A DNA stretch of 64,000 bases from Bacillota bacterium (GTDB taxonomy: Bacteria > Bacillota > Clostridia > Tissierellales > Sedimentibacteraceae). Where the stretch lies: NCBI GenBank assembly GCA_023453025.1, contig JAEXUD010000005.1:19570-83569 (forward strand), written 5' to 3'. Position numbers and translations under genes: made by a program. Positions within the stretch are counted from its first letter, which is position 1. The number at the start of each line of letters is the position of its first letter. This document shows, piece by piece, positions 52,561 to 60,855 of the stretch. The notes beneath the pieces are model-generated. The model had not been told where the DNA came from. It did no database searches and worked only from the letters and a program-made list of their open reading frames with translations.

Positions 52561-53098
52561 TTTTCTTTTCCTTTTTCTTTATGTTTCTGTACTCTTTTAC
52601 TGCTTCTTTAAAGTCTTCAAATTGATTATCATCTTTGTTGAAGGTTATCTCTATTGTTGCATCTCTGCCGGCAAATATATGGATTACTTTAACCTTGATT
52701 TGATTTTTTTCGTTAGGCTTCAGATAATTTACACCTTTAATATTTTCCCATCGTATCAATGCTCCTCTTTTATGTATACCTAAGCTTGAAATCATTGTTT
52801 TTTTGGTTAATGGCACATAAAGCATAACCATCAAAAGCGGCAGCAAAATTATTGTAAAAAATGATTCCCAAGTAAAACTATCAGTGCTTATAATTCCTGC
52901 AAATAAAAATGCTGCCAGTAATATTACAAATATAATAACAAATATACTTACTAAATGTCTTGTTTTGTCATCTTGATTTAAATGAAGTAAAGGCTTCATG
53001 TTTTCCTTTTTATATTTATAGCTGTTTTTTAAATTTAAAAAAACAAAATAAATTGCAAATATAAATATTAACGGATAAATTATTTGTGCTGCGGTCAT
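52550..53098 (-). CDS. Membrane protein of unknown function with a C-terminal PH-like domain
   Basis: A 182-residue protein with an N-terminal helix (about 5-22), two further helices (about 47-68 and 78-97) and a soluble C-terminal part (about 100-175) containing ISSLGIHKRGALIRWENIKGV as landmark residues 104-124, the pattern of bacterial PH-like domains. The tail is strongly basic. Function unknown; it is co-transcribed with and overlaps the TatD gene. Confidence 0.75.
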   Translation of the reverse strand: MTAAQIIYPLIFIFAIYFVFLNLKNSYKYKKENMKPLLHLNQDDKTRHLVSIFVIIFVILLAAFLFAGIISTDSFTWESFFTIILLPLLMVMLYVPLTKKTMISSLGIHKRGALIRWENIKGVNYLKPNEKNQIKVKVIHIFAGRDATIEITFNKDDNQFEDFKEAVKEYRNIKKKEKKSGK

Positions 53099-53180
53099 AC
53101 TGTATCCTTTCTCTTTTATTATTTATTATCAATTAAGTTTAGCATATTTTTGCTTTCTATTCAAGAAGCAGCTTTCTATA

Positions 53181-53216
53181 AAAATAAAAAATGTCCCGAA
53201 AGACATTTTTTATTTT
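53181..53216. terminator. Bidirectional terminator of the dipeptidase operon
   Basis: AAAATAAAAAATGTC and GACATTTTTTATTTT form a 15-bp stem with a CCGAAA loop, touching the dipeptidase stop codon. Confidence 0.85.
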
Positions 53217-54190
53217 TATCCAATAATTTCTTTTATTACTCTGTGGAAATTTTTATATGCAACCTTTTCAATTTCTGCTTTTGTAAATCCGACCTTTTCC
53301 ATTTCCGTTAAGAGGTTGTATGTTTTAGAGGCATCCTCAAGCCCCTTAGTATATGCGTTTTCTTGTGAGCTGAAGCTGCTCATGGAACTGTTGTCTAAAA
53401 AGTCGCAATAATCCATTCCTATCCCTATGTGATCTATACCCATGACATCTGTCATGTGTGCAATATGCTTAACAAGCATGCTTATATTTTGCTTTTCAAC
53501 ATCTTTATGAACAAACTGATTAAAAGAATTAATTCCTACTAAACCATTTGATTCTGCAATTTTTCTTAACTGCTTATCTGTTAAATTTCTGGGAACATCA
53601 CATATAGCTCTGCAATTGGAGTGCGAAGCAATAAATGGTTTATCTGTAATATCGGCAACATCCCAAAATGATTTTTCATTTAAATGTGAAACATCTAAAA
53701 TTATATTGCTCTTATTGATTTTTTTTACTGCTTCTTTTCCAAGCTCAGTCAACCCTCTGTCCGGATTACCTTTTACCCCGGTAGCCAAAGCATTTTCCTC
53801 ATTCCATGTCAAGCTTGCATGTCTTGCTCCCAGATTATAGTAATAGTCTATTAATTCAAGATTCCCGCCTAAGCTGCTAAGACCTTCAAGACCCATCATA
53901 ACATAAAATTTATCTTCTTTAACAGCATTTTTAACATCTGTAAATGATTTAGCCAATAAAACCGAATCCTTGCAATATTCTAATTCTTTTTTAATACAGT
54001 CTACAATTTGCTTTGCTCTTTTATTTGGGTTATCCGTATAAGGAGGATCAATCCATATAACAAATATACTGCCTGATATCTTGCCTCTTTTAAGCTTGTT
54101 TAAATGATACTTTCTTAATATATCATTTTCCCCATTTAAAGATCTTATTGTAACATCTGTCCATATATCAGAATGTCCGTCAAAAATCAT
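53216..54190 (-). CDS. Membrane dipeptidase family M19 (renal dipeptidase-like)
   Basis: A 324-residue zinc peptidase that cleaves dipeptides, including those with a D-residue. Metal and substrate ligands: FDGHSDIW (about 3-10), MMGLEGL with the bridging glutamate (about 108-114), LTWNEENALATG (about 133), SHSNCRAICD (about 186) and IGIGMDYCD (about 249). No signal peptide is evident, so it acts in the cytoplasm. It follows the DUF819 gene by 11 bases in one operon. Confidence 0.92.
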   Translation of the reverse strand: MIFDGHSDIWTDVTIRSLNGENDILRKYHLNKLKRGKISGSIFVIWIDPPYTDNPNKRAKQIVDCIKKELEYCKDSVLLAKSFTDVKNAVKEDKFYVMMGLEGLSSLGGNLELIDYYYNLGARHASLTWNEENALATGVKGNPDRGLTELGKEAVKKINKSNIILDVSHLNEKSFWDVADITDKPFIASHSNCRAICDVPRNLTDKQLRKIAESNGLVGINSFNQFVHKDVEKQNISMLVKHIAHMTDVMGIDHIGIGMDYCDFLDNSSMSSFSSQENAYTKGLEDASKTYNLLTEMEKVGFTKAEIEKVAYKNFHRVIKEIIG

Positions 54191-54201
54191 AATTTTCTCC
54201 C

Positions 54202-55407
54202 TTACATTAATAAGTTACCTATCAATATTCCCGCATATGTTCCTATAACATATCCTAATGTTCCTACAAGCATTATAGGAGCTACTAAGTCGTTCCACCC
54301 TTTAGATATTGCCATAGCTGTTGCTGTAGTAGGACCTCCGATATTTGCATTAGAAGCAAGTATTATCTCTTCCATGCTAAAATTAAACACCTTACCTATT
54401 CCAAATGAAACGGTCATATTTATAAGAACCATTATACCGCAGAACAACAATAATAATGGTGAATTAGTTATTATCAAAGTTATAGATGCGGGAACACCTA
54501 TTACCACAAAGAACAGGTATATTAAGACTGTACCAATTTCCTGCGCCCCATTAATATTGCCAAAAAATCCGGGGGCAGCAGTGGCAAAAATCATAGTTAT
54601 TGTTGTTATAATTAAATATTGATTTCCAAGCATCACATTCAATAATTTCAAAATAATGTTAGATGTTGGTATTACACTCGCAAAGAATTTGGATATCACA
54701 GAAGATATGGCCACAATAATAAAGCTTGTTGCAACCGAGTACGCAATATCCTTAAGGGATATATCCTTACCCTTCCAGTAGGCTGCAGCTGTTGTCCCCT
54801 CTTCTCCCACACTCATACTGTCCATTTTATCCTGATAAGGATGCCTGAAATGCTTTCTAAAAAAACTAATGCTTGGTATGGTAATTAATACTAAAAAGTA
54901 TAAAGCCATCAGCATATTATCGGCAACAACCGTAGCCGATACCATTTCTCCCGGTATTTCAAAGGAATCCGCCAATGCAACAAAGTTGACTCCTCCTCCT
55001 ATATATGAGCCTGTCATCATACCTGCTATTTCAGCAAGATACGGAACATGTTTTCCTAAAAACGAAAATGCTATTAACGATCCGGCAACGGTACCAATTG
55101 AACCTATTAAAAATATAATTAAAATTCTTCCGCTTTCTTTCCAAATCTTTTTAATATTACATTGCAGCAGCAAAAGTGGAATTGCCAGTGGCACTACATA
55201 ACCCCATACCGTATCATAGACCGGTGAATCCACAGGTATAATATTGAGATTTGATAAGACCATTGCTCCAATTAACGCTATAATTGCTCCTGATAATTTT
55301 GCTGCCCATGTATATTTCTGTTCTAAATAAATACTGAATGCAGCCCATCCTGTAATAATTGCCCATAACACCCATGTATTGTCGGGGCTAATAAAAGATT
55401 GTGACAT
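54202..55407 (-). CDS. DUF819 family (YjcL-like) membrane protein
   Basis: A 401-residue polytopic protein with about 11 hydrophobic segments. The segments ITGWAAFSIYLEQKY near the start, MTGSYIGGGVNFVALAD (about 125-141) and ASNANIGGPTTATAMAISKGW near the end are DUF819 landmarks; the GGG and GGP re-entrant-like repeats suggest a secondary transporter. The start has AGGAGG six bases upstream; an in-frame start 14 codons earlier would fall in the operator. Operon context with a dipeptidase suggests peptide or amino-acid transport, but this is inference. Confidence 0.85.
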   Translation of the reverse strand: MSQSFISPDNTWVLWAIITGWAAFSIYLEQKYTWAAKLSGAIIALIGAMVLSNLNIIPVDSPVYDTVWGYVVPLAIPLLLLQCNIKKIWKESGRILIIFLIGSIGTVAGSLIAFSFLGKHVPYLAEIAGMMTGSYIGGGVNFVALADSFEIPGEMVSATVVADNMLMALYFLVLITIPSISFFRKHFRHPYQDKMDSMSVGEEGTTAAAYWKGKDISLKDIAYSVATSFIIVAISSVISKFFASVIPTSNIILKLLNVMLGNQYLIITTITMIFATAAPGFFGNINGAQEIGTVLIYLFFVVIGVPASITLIITNSPLLLLFCGIMVLINMTVSFGIGKVFNFSMEEIILASNANIGGPTTATAMAISKGWNDLVAPIMLVGTLGYVIGTYAGILIGNLLM

Positions 55408-55440
55408 AATATTCCTCCTTATATTTTTATTTTTAAGAAA

Positions 55441-55537
55441 AAAGTTCAATATATTGAACTTTAGATAAGTATAATATGAAAAAACGTTTCTGTCAATAAT
55501 ATATTCACTATTTTAAAAATATATTCAATATATTAAA
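55441..55537 (-). promoter_or_regulatory. Promoter and palindromic operator of the DUF819-dipeptidase operon
   Basis: Minus-strand TTGACA (55491-55496), 17 bases, TATACT (55468-55473). A perfect 22-bp palindrome with core TTCAATATATTGAA lies at 55441-55462, from about +1 to +20. A second near copy, TTCAATATATTAAA, is at 55524-55537, upstream of the -35. Two sites around one promoter suggest repression by a dimeric regulator. Confidence 0.75.
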
Positions 55538-55554
55538 CATATTTTTGTAAATAA

Positions 55555-55590
55555 AAAAGACCAATATCGAAATTATGATACTGGTCTTTT
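55555..55590. terminator. Terminator of the XRE-cupin gene
   Basis: AAAAGACCAATATC and GATACTGGTCTTTT form a 14-bp stem (one A-C mismatch) with an eight-base loop and T/A runs. Confidence 0.85.
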
Positions 55591-55602
55591 GAAATATTAA
55601 TT

Positions 55603-56142
55603 TTAAAAGCTGGGTGGAACCATTGCCCAAACTGAAACAGATTTATCTGTACCGGCATTAATGTACCTGTGAGGAATTGTACTATCAAGATAAATACTAT
55701 CTCCTGCTTCCAAGTCATATACATTATCTCCGGACAGAACCCTTAATGAACCTTTTAAAACTACACCGCATTCTTCACCTTCATGGCTGATTAATTCTTC
55801 AAAATTAGATTCACCAGGCTCTATTTCTATCCAGAGCATTTCAATTTGTTTTTTTAAATCAGGACTTAAAAGTTCATATGTCCTGTTTGCATTTTTCATC
55901 ATTATTTTTTTTCTTTCGTCTTTCCTGACAACCTGATTAAAATCATCATACTCATCAAAGAAATAGTTCATGGTAACATTTAAAGCCTTTGAGATTTTCC
56001 ACAAGGATGCAACGGATGGTCCGGTAATATCTCTTTCAATCTGGCTTATTAAGCCTTTGCTTAATCCCGTCTTTGCAGAGAGCTGCTCTATACTGATTTT
56101 TTGTTTTAATCTTAGTGACCTGATTTTATCTCCTAATTCCAT
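55603..56142 (-). CDS. XRE-family regulator with C-terminal cupin domain
   Basis: A 179-residue PuuR/YdcN-like regulator: an N-terminal Xre helix-turn-helix (about 5-60, IEQLSAKTGLSKGLISQIER as landmark) and a cupin sensor domain (about 105-175, SHEGEECGVVLKGSL and LEAGDSIYLDSTIPHRYIN). Such proteins control uptake or breakdown of amines, amino acids or peptides. It stands alone between the ABC transporter genes upstream and the DUF819 operon downstream and is a candidate regulator of either. Confidence 0.92.
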   Translation of the reverse strand: MELGDKIRSLRLKQKISIEQLSAKTGLSKGLISQIERDITGPSVASLWKISKALNVTMNYFFDEYDDFNQVVRKDERKKIMMKNANRTYELLSPDLKKQIEMLWIEIEPGESNFEELISHEGEECGVVLKGSLRVLSGDNVYDLEAGDSIYLDSTIPHRYINAGTDKSVSVWAMVPPSF

Positions 56143-56167
56143 TTTTATCCCTCATTTGTATACACTA

Positions 56168-56191
56168 ATTAAATAATTTAAATTATTTAAT
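56168..56191. promoter_or_regulatory. 24-bp perfect palindrome upstream of the XRE-cupin gene
   Basis: ATTAAATAATTT and AAATTATTTAAT abut as a perfect palindrome about 25 bases before the XRE gene start. It is pure A/T, so chance is possible; an autoregulatory site is the alternative. Confidence 0.4.
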
Positions 56192-56221
56192 GACATATTA
56201 TATAACAAAGAAAACGGTTTT

Positions 56222-57049
56222 TCAATACTTTATTACCTTTTTCTCCAGCCATGAAGCAAAAAAATACATTATTGCAGCAATAAGTCCTAATACAAATACT
56301 CCCATCATAACTAAGTCCAGCTTAAATGTCTGACTTCCATAAAGTATTAAATAACCTATACCGGCCTTTGATACAAGGAATTCACCTACAATTACTCCAA
56401 TCCAGGACAATCCGATGTTAACTCTGATAACACTCATAATACTGGGGATATTAGCCGGAATAATTACCTTTCTCAGGATTTGAAATTTATTTGCTCCAAA
56501 AGTTTTCAACAATACTATTTTATCATTTTCAACATTTATAAACCCGGTGTACAAAGTCATTGTAGTAACTATTACAGATATAGATGCAGCTGTTACAACT
56601 ATACCTGAAAATCCCATACCGGCCCACAATATAATAATTGGTGCCAGTGCAGTCTTTGGCAGACTATTTAATATTACAATATATGGATCTGTTATTTTTG
56701 CCAGCCGTTCAAACCACCATAATAGTATTGCCACCAATAAACCAACAACGGTACCGGCAAAAAAACCTGCTAAGGTTTCCAAAGTTGATATTGATAAATG
56801 CTTGAATAAGCTTCCATCTTCAACAAATTTTATAATAAGATTAAAAATAGCACTTGGTGTACTGGTTAAGAATCTATCTACATGATTATTGGTTGCAGCC
56901 CATTCCCAAAGCACAATAAAAATAACAAATATTAATATTTGCATAATTTTTATAAATGTTTTTTCTCTTTTAATTGACTTCAGATATTCCCGATGCTCTT
57001 TAGTTATATCCAAGGATGTATTACCCGCCTTATTATTTTTCTCCCACAT
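56222..57049 (-). CDS. ABC transporter permease, SsuC/TauC type
   Basis: A 275-residue inner-membrane permease with six helices; the EAA loop reads LLKTFGANKFQILRKVIIPANIPSIMSVIRVNIG, landmark residues 180-213. The SsuC/TauC branch works with NMT1/SsuA-type receptors for sulfonates, taurine, nitrate or thiamine precursors. It overlaps the ATPase gene by 17 bases, so they form a unit. No receptor gene is adjacent. Confidence 0.92.
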   Translation of the reverse strand: MWEKNNKAGNTSLDITKEHREYLKSIKREKTFIKIMQILIFVIFIVLWEWAATNNHVDRFLTSTPSAIFNLIIKFVEDGSLFKHLSISTLETLAGFFAGTVVGLLVAILLWWFERLAKITDPYIVILNSLPKTALAPIIILWAGMGFSGIVVTAASISVIVTTMTLYTGFINVENDKIVLLKTFGANKFQILRKVIIPANIPSIMSVIRVNIGLSWIGVIVGEFLVSKAGIGYLILYGSQTFKLDLVMMGVFVLGLIAAIMYFFASWLEKKVIKY

Positions 57050-57788
57050 CCAAATCCCTCCATATTTGTCTGAAATATTCTCCGAATTCCAAAGTGTTTC
57101 TGCACTTCATTGGTGTTCTTTCACCTTGGCATTCGCTAAATTTAATTTCGTATATTTTTTTTACTTTAGCCGGTCTTTCAGTAAATACAATTACTCTGTC
57201 AGAAATACTGACAGCTTCCGGAATATCATGAGTAACCAAAATTGTGGTTATTTTTTCTTTTCTAAGTATCTGACCAACTTCATTTCCGACTGAAAGCCTT
57301 GTTTGATAATCCAATGCTGAAAATGGTTCATCTAGTAATAGTAAATCAGGCTCTACGGCCAAGGTACGAACTAATGCAGCTCTCTGCCTCATGCCTCCGG
57401 ACAGCTGGCTTGGATAATGGTATTTAAAATTGTGCAGCCCATAATATTCAAGCATATCCATTACCTTTTTCTTATTTTCTTCATTGTCCATTTTTTTTAC
57501 TTCTAATCCTAAAAGACAGTTTTTATATATATTTCTCCATTCATACAATTGATCTTCTTGAAACATAAATCCAATACTGTCAGTGTTTACTATTATTTCA
57601 CCCTCTGATGGCTTTTCAAGTCCGGCAATTAAATTAAGAACAGTTGATTTTCCTGAGCCTGATGGTCCAACAATAGATACTATTTCTCCTTTTTTTATAT
57701 TTATGGAAAGATCATCCAATGCTTTTGTTTCATTGTTAATTGTATGAAATCTTTTAGAGATATTTTTTAATTCACATATATATTCCAT
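57033..57788 (-). CDS. ABC transporter ATP-binding protein, SsuB/TauB type
   Basis: A 251-residue ATPase with Walker A GPSGSGKST (about 40-48), signature LSGGMRQRAALVRTLA (about 133-148), Walker B LLLLDEPFSALD and the switch histidine in VTHDIPEAVSISDRV. Together with the permease it forms an importer. The start follows GGAGGTAGTAA. A 185-base AT-rich gap upstream separates it from the 44-codon gene. Confidence 0.93.
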   Translation of the reverse strand: MEYICELKNISKRFHTINNETKALDDLSINIKKGEIVSIVGPSGSGKSTVLNLIAGLEKPSEGEIIVNTDSIGFMFQEDQLYEWRNIYKNCLLGLEVKKMDNEENKKKVMDMLEYYGLHNFKYHYPSQLSGGMRQRAALVRTLAVEPDLLLLDEPFSALDYQTRLSVGNEVGQILRKEKITTILVTHDIPEAVSISDRVIVFTERPAKVKKIYEIKFSECQGERTPMKCRNTLEFGEYFRQIWRDLDVGEK

Positions 57789-57973
57789 TTACTACCTCCG
57801 TCAGACGTTAAAGCTATTTACATTATGTTATTCACAAACCCTTAATAAGTTAATAATTATTTAAATATATGCAAATAGAATTAAATAACAAATATGTATA
57901 ATAAAGTTAGTAATAACAGCACAAAAAAGTAACATAATAAAAATAAAATGATCGAAACAAAAGGAGTGAAACT

Positions 57974-58108
57974 ATGATTATTATTGATAGGCTTGTTAAC
58001 CGATTAAAAATGCGAAACTCTACAGAGGCAAATCCGGGAAATGTATATATTCCAAATGACTTTGAAGTAGAAGAACGCAAGAATGATGTGGATGCAAACG
58101 AAAAATAA
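57974..58108 (+). CDS. Small protein of 44 residues, unknown function
   Basis: A short frame with a strong ribosome site (AAAGGAGTG, six bases before ATG), a normal stop and a rho-independent terminator 40 bases later, which together make it a likely gene. The product is charged: a hydrophobic start (MIIIDRLVNRL), a basic centre, then NVYIPNDFEVEERKNDVD at the end. No membrane helix, cysteines or known motif. It is divergent from the ABC importer operon and upstream of argC. I do not recognise it. Confidence 0.6.
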   Translation: MIIIDRLVNRLKMRNSTEANPGNVYIPNDFEVEERKNDVDANEK

Positions 58109-58147
58109 AAAGCTTTAATAATTCTATCTTAATAAACTTAACAAAAG

Positions 58148-58171
58148 CTCGGTTAAAGAACCGAGTTTTTT
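58148..58171 (+). terminator. Terminator of the 44-codon gene
   Basis: CTCGGTT, loop AAAG, AACCGAG, then six T residues on the plus strand. Confidence 0.88.
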
Positions 58172-58470
58172 GCGTCTGCGTTTATTGCATATTTATTAAT
58201 TATATAGGTGCATTAATATTTAAATGCAAACATATAAATGCATTTAATATTTTATAATATATTTATTTAATAATTTTTTATTATATTAATTCCTTCAAAA
58301 ATTAACCCATCAAAATCCCGCAAATAAACTTATCTTTGATTTTTCATATATTTTCTTACTAAACCAATATATTTTACACAAAAGGGAACACTGTATTAAA
58401 ACTTTATAATTTTAAACATGATTTGTATAAAACAATATATTTCATAATTTTTTGAAAAATATTTAAAATT
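58172..58470. other. 300-base AT-rich leader region before the arginine operon
   Basis: No gene seen. It contains TTTATTGCATATTTA (58181-58195), repeated exactly at 58471-58485 on the argC promoter, and an AAATGCA...TGCATTT inverted pair near 58222-58244. These could be ArgR half-sites; no T-box or other riboswitch core is visible. Confidence 0.45.
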
Positions 58471-58503
58471 TTTATTGCATATTTAAAACAAAAGTTATAT
58501 AAT
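58471..58503 (+). promoter_or_regulatory. Arginine operon promoter with repeated 15-mer
   Basis: TTGCAT (58475-58480), 17 bases, TATAAT (58498-58503), 38 bases before argC. The -35 lies inside a 15-mer (TTTATTGCATATTTA) whose second exact copy is 290 bases upstream. Control by an ArgR repressor would be usual. Confidence 0.6.
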
Positions 58504-58541
58504 AATCCATAAATTTTATATTTTTAAGAAGGTGCATTATA

Positions 58542-59582
58542 ATGATTAAAGCAGGTATTATCGGTTCAACGGGTTATGCAGGTCAGGAGCTGGTACGGCT
58601 TTTGATGGGTCATAAAAACGTAGAAATAAAATGGTTTGGAACAAAGAGCTATATAAACAAAAATTTCAGTGATGTGTACCAAAATTATTTTCATATAGTG
58701 GATGATATATGCCTCGATGATGACATAGAAAATCTGGCTGATGAGGCTGATGTAATCTTCACCGCAACTCCGCAGGGGTTTTGCTCATCGCTTATCAATG
58801 AAACCATATTATCTAAAGCAAAGGTCATTGATTTAAGTGCTGATTTCAGAATCAAGACAGTTTCAATATATGAAGAGTGGTATGGACTGAAGCACAGCAA
58901 CCCCCGGTTTATAAAGCCCGCTGTATATGGCTTGTGTGAAATTAACCGCGACTTGATAAAAAACTCCAGTCTTATTGCGAACCCGGGATGCTACCCTACA
59001 TGTACAATATTATCTGTCTATCCGCTGCTCAAGGAAGGCCTAATAGATGGAAACAGCATTATTGTAGATGCAAAATCAGGAACATCAGGAGCCGGCAGAA
59101 GTGCAAAAATAGATAATTTGTTTTGTGAAGTAAATGAAAATATTAAAGCTTACAGTATCACTAATCACAGACATACCCCTGAAATTGAAGAGCAGCTGTC
59201 CTATGCAGCAGGCAGTGAAGTGAGAATCAATTTTACTCCTCACCTTGTTCCAATGAACAGAGGTATTTTAACAACATCATATGCTGCTTTGAAAAAAGAG
59301 CTGACACATGAAAAAATAAAGACCATATATGATAAATACTATGAAGAAGAAAAATTCATAAGAGTATTGAACAAGGATATCTATCCTCAGACAAAATGGG
59401 TTGAAGGAAGTAATTTTGTGGATATAAATTTTAAAATAGATGCAAGAACCAACAGAATTATCATAATTGGTGCAATGGATAATTTGGTTAAAGGAGCTGC
59501 CGGTCAGGCAGTTCAAAATATGAATATAATGTTTGGCTTTGAGGAATCAACAGGACTTACGCAAATCCCCATGTTTCCATAA
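58542..59582 (+). CDS. argC: N-acetyl-gamma-glutamyl-phosphate reductase
   Basis: It reduces N-acetylglutamyl phosphate to the semialdehyde in arginine synthesis. The 346-residue enzyme has GSTGYAGQELVRLL (about 8-21), the catalytic cysteine in ANPGCYPT (about 147), the histidine region NHRHTPEIEEQL (about 208) and HLVPMNRGILTT (about 232). It is the first gene of argC-argJ-argB-argD. Confidence 0.96.
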   Translation: MIKAGIIGSTGYAGQELVRLLMGHKNVEIKWFGTKSYINKNFSDVYQNYFHIVDDICLDDDIENLADEADVIFTATPQGFCSSLINETILSKAKVIDLSADFRIKTVSIYEEWYGLKHSNPRFIKPAVYGLCEINRDLIKNSSLIANPGCYPTCTILSVYPLLKEGLIDGNSIIVDAKSGTSGAGRSAKIDNLFCEVNENIKAYSITNHRHTPEIEEQLSYAAGSEVRINFTPHLVPMNRGILTTSYAALKKELTHEKIKTIYDKYYEEEKFIRVLNKDIYPQTKWVEGSNFVDINFKIDARTNRIIIIGAMDNLVKGAAGQAVQNMNIMFGFEESTGLTQIPMFP

Positions 59583-59611
59583 AAACAATATAATTTAAAG
59601 GAGAGTTGATA

Positions 59612-60832
59612 ATGAAAATAATAGAGGGCGGAATTACAGCAGCCAAGGGATTTTATGCTGCAGGATTCTTTGCAGGAATCAGAAAAAAAAGAAAAGATAT
59701 GGCGCTGGTATACAGCAAAGTTCCCTGTAAAGCAGCAGGAACATTTACAACTAATTTAATAAAGGCAGCACCTGTAAAATGGGATATGGAAGTAGTCAAA
59801 TTATCACCATATGCACAAGCAATTGTTGTTAACAGCGGTGTTGCTAATGCATGTACAGGCAGGACAGGTATGGAATATTGCAGGGAAATGGCCGAGTCCG
59901 TTGCTGTGAATTTAAATATATCAAAAGAATCGGTACTTGTAGCTTCCACAGGTTTAATCGGCAAGCAGCTTCCTATGGATAAAATATTGTCAGGAATTGA
60001 AAATCTCGTTCCTATTTTGGGAAATTCCATTGATGACGGAGCATTAGCTGCTGAAGCAATTCTCACAACTGATACAAGGAAAAAGGAGATGGCTCTGGAA
60101 TTAGAGCTTGGAGGTAAAAAGGTTATTCTCGGAGGAATGTGCAAGGGGTCAGGAATGATTCATCCTAATATGTGTACCATGCTAAGTTTTATTGCAACCG
60201 ATATATCCATCTCCAAGGAGCTGCTCCAGGAAGCTTTAAGCACTGATGTACAGGATACCTACAACATGATTTCTGTTGATGGCGATACTTCAACTAATGA
60301 CACCGTGCTGCTGATTGCCAACGGAATGGCCGAAAACCCGGAAATAACAGAAAAAAATGATGATTACTATAAATTTCTTAATGCTCTTAATTATATGAAC
60401 ACATATTTTTCCAAGAGAATTGCAGAGGACGGCGAAGGCGCGACATCATTGCTGGAAGTGAAGGTTGTCAACGCAAATAATAAGGAACAGGCAAAAATGC
60501 TCAGCAAATCAATAGTGACCTCTAATCTCACAAAAATTGCAATTTTTGGTCACGACTTAAACTGGGGAAGAATACTTTGCGCCATGGGCTATTCAGGTGC
60601 AAATTTTGACCCTGAGCAGGTTGATCTATATTTTGAAAGCAAAGCCGGCATAGTCAAATTAATCGAAAACGGAGTTGAGCTTTTCTATAACAAGGAGCTT
60701 GCCAAAGATATTTTATCAAAACAAGAAGTGACAATTACAGTAGATGTTAAAATGGGTGATGAAAAAGCTACCGCATGGGGTTGTGATATGACCTACGATT
60801 ACGTAAAAATCAATGCAGCTTACAGCTCATAA
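59612..60832 (+). CDS. argJ: Bifunctional ornithine acetyltransferase / N-acetylglutamate synthase
   Basis: ArgJ moves the acetyl group from N-acetylornithine to glutamate, which makes the pathway cyclic; some forms also use acetyl-CoA. The 406-residue precursor is cut by itself before the nucleophilic threonine in KGSGMIHPNMCTMLSF (about 178-193), where the residue before Thr is Cys and not the usual Ala. NSGVANACTG and GRILCAMGYSG are also present. The start is the ATG six bases after GGAGAG; a TTG two codons earlier is less likely. Confidence 0.95.
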   Translation: MKIIEGGITAAKGFYAAGFFAGIRKKRKDMALVYSKVPCKAAGTFTTNLIKAAPVKWDMEVVKLSPYAQAIVVNSGVANACTGRTGMEYCREMAESVAVNLNISKESVLVASTGLIGKQLPMDKILSGIENLVPILGNSIDDGALAAEAILTTDTRKKEMALELELGGKKVILGGMCKGSGMIHPNMCTMLSFIATDISISKELLQEALSTDVQDTYNMISVDGDTSTNDTVLLIANGMAENPEITEKNDDYYKFLNALNYMNTYFSKRIAEDGEGATSLLEVKVVNANNKEQAKMLSKSIVTSNLTKIAIFGHDLNWGRILCAMGYSGANFDPEQVDLYFESKAGIVKLIENGVELFYNKELAKDILSKQEVTITVDVKMGDEKATAWGCDMTYDYVKINAAYSS

Positions 60833-60855
60833 TTATTATTCGAGGTGAAAATCAA

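Noticed and set aside
59653..60144. Open frame of 163 codons on the minus strand
   Set aside because: Antisense to argJ; no ribosome site or recognisable domain.
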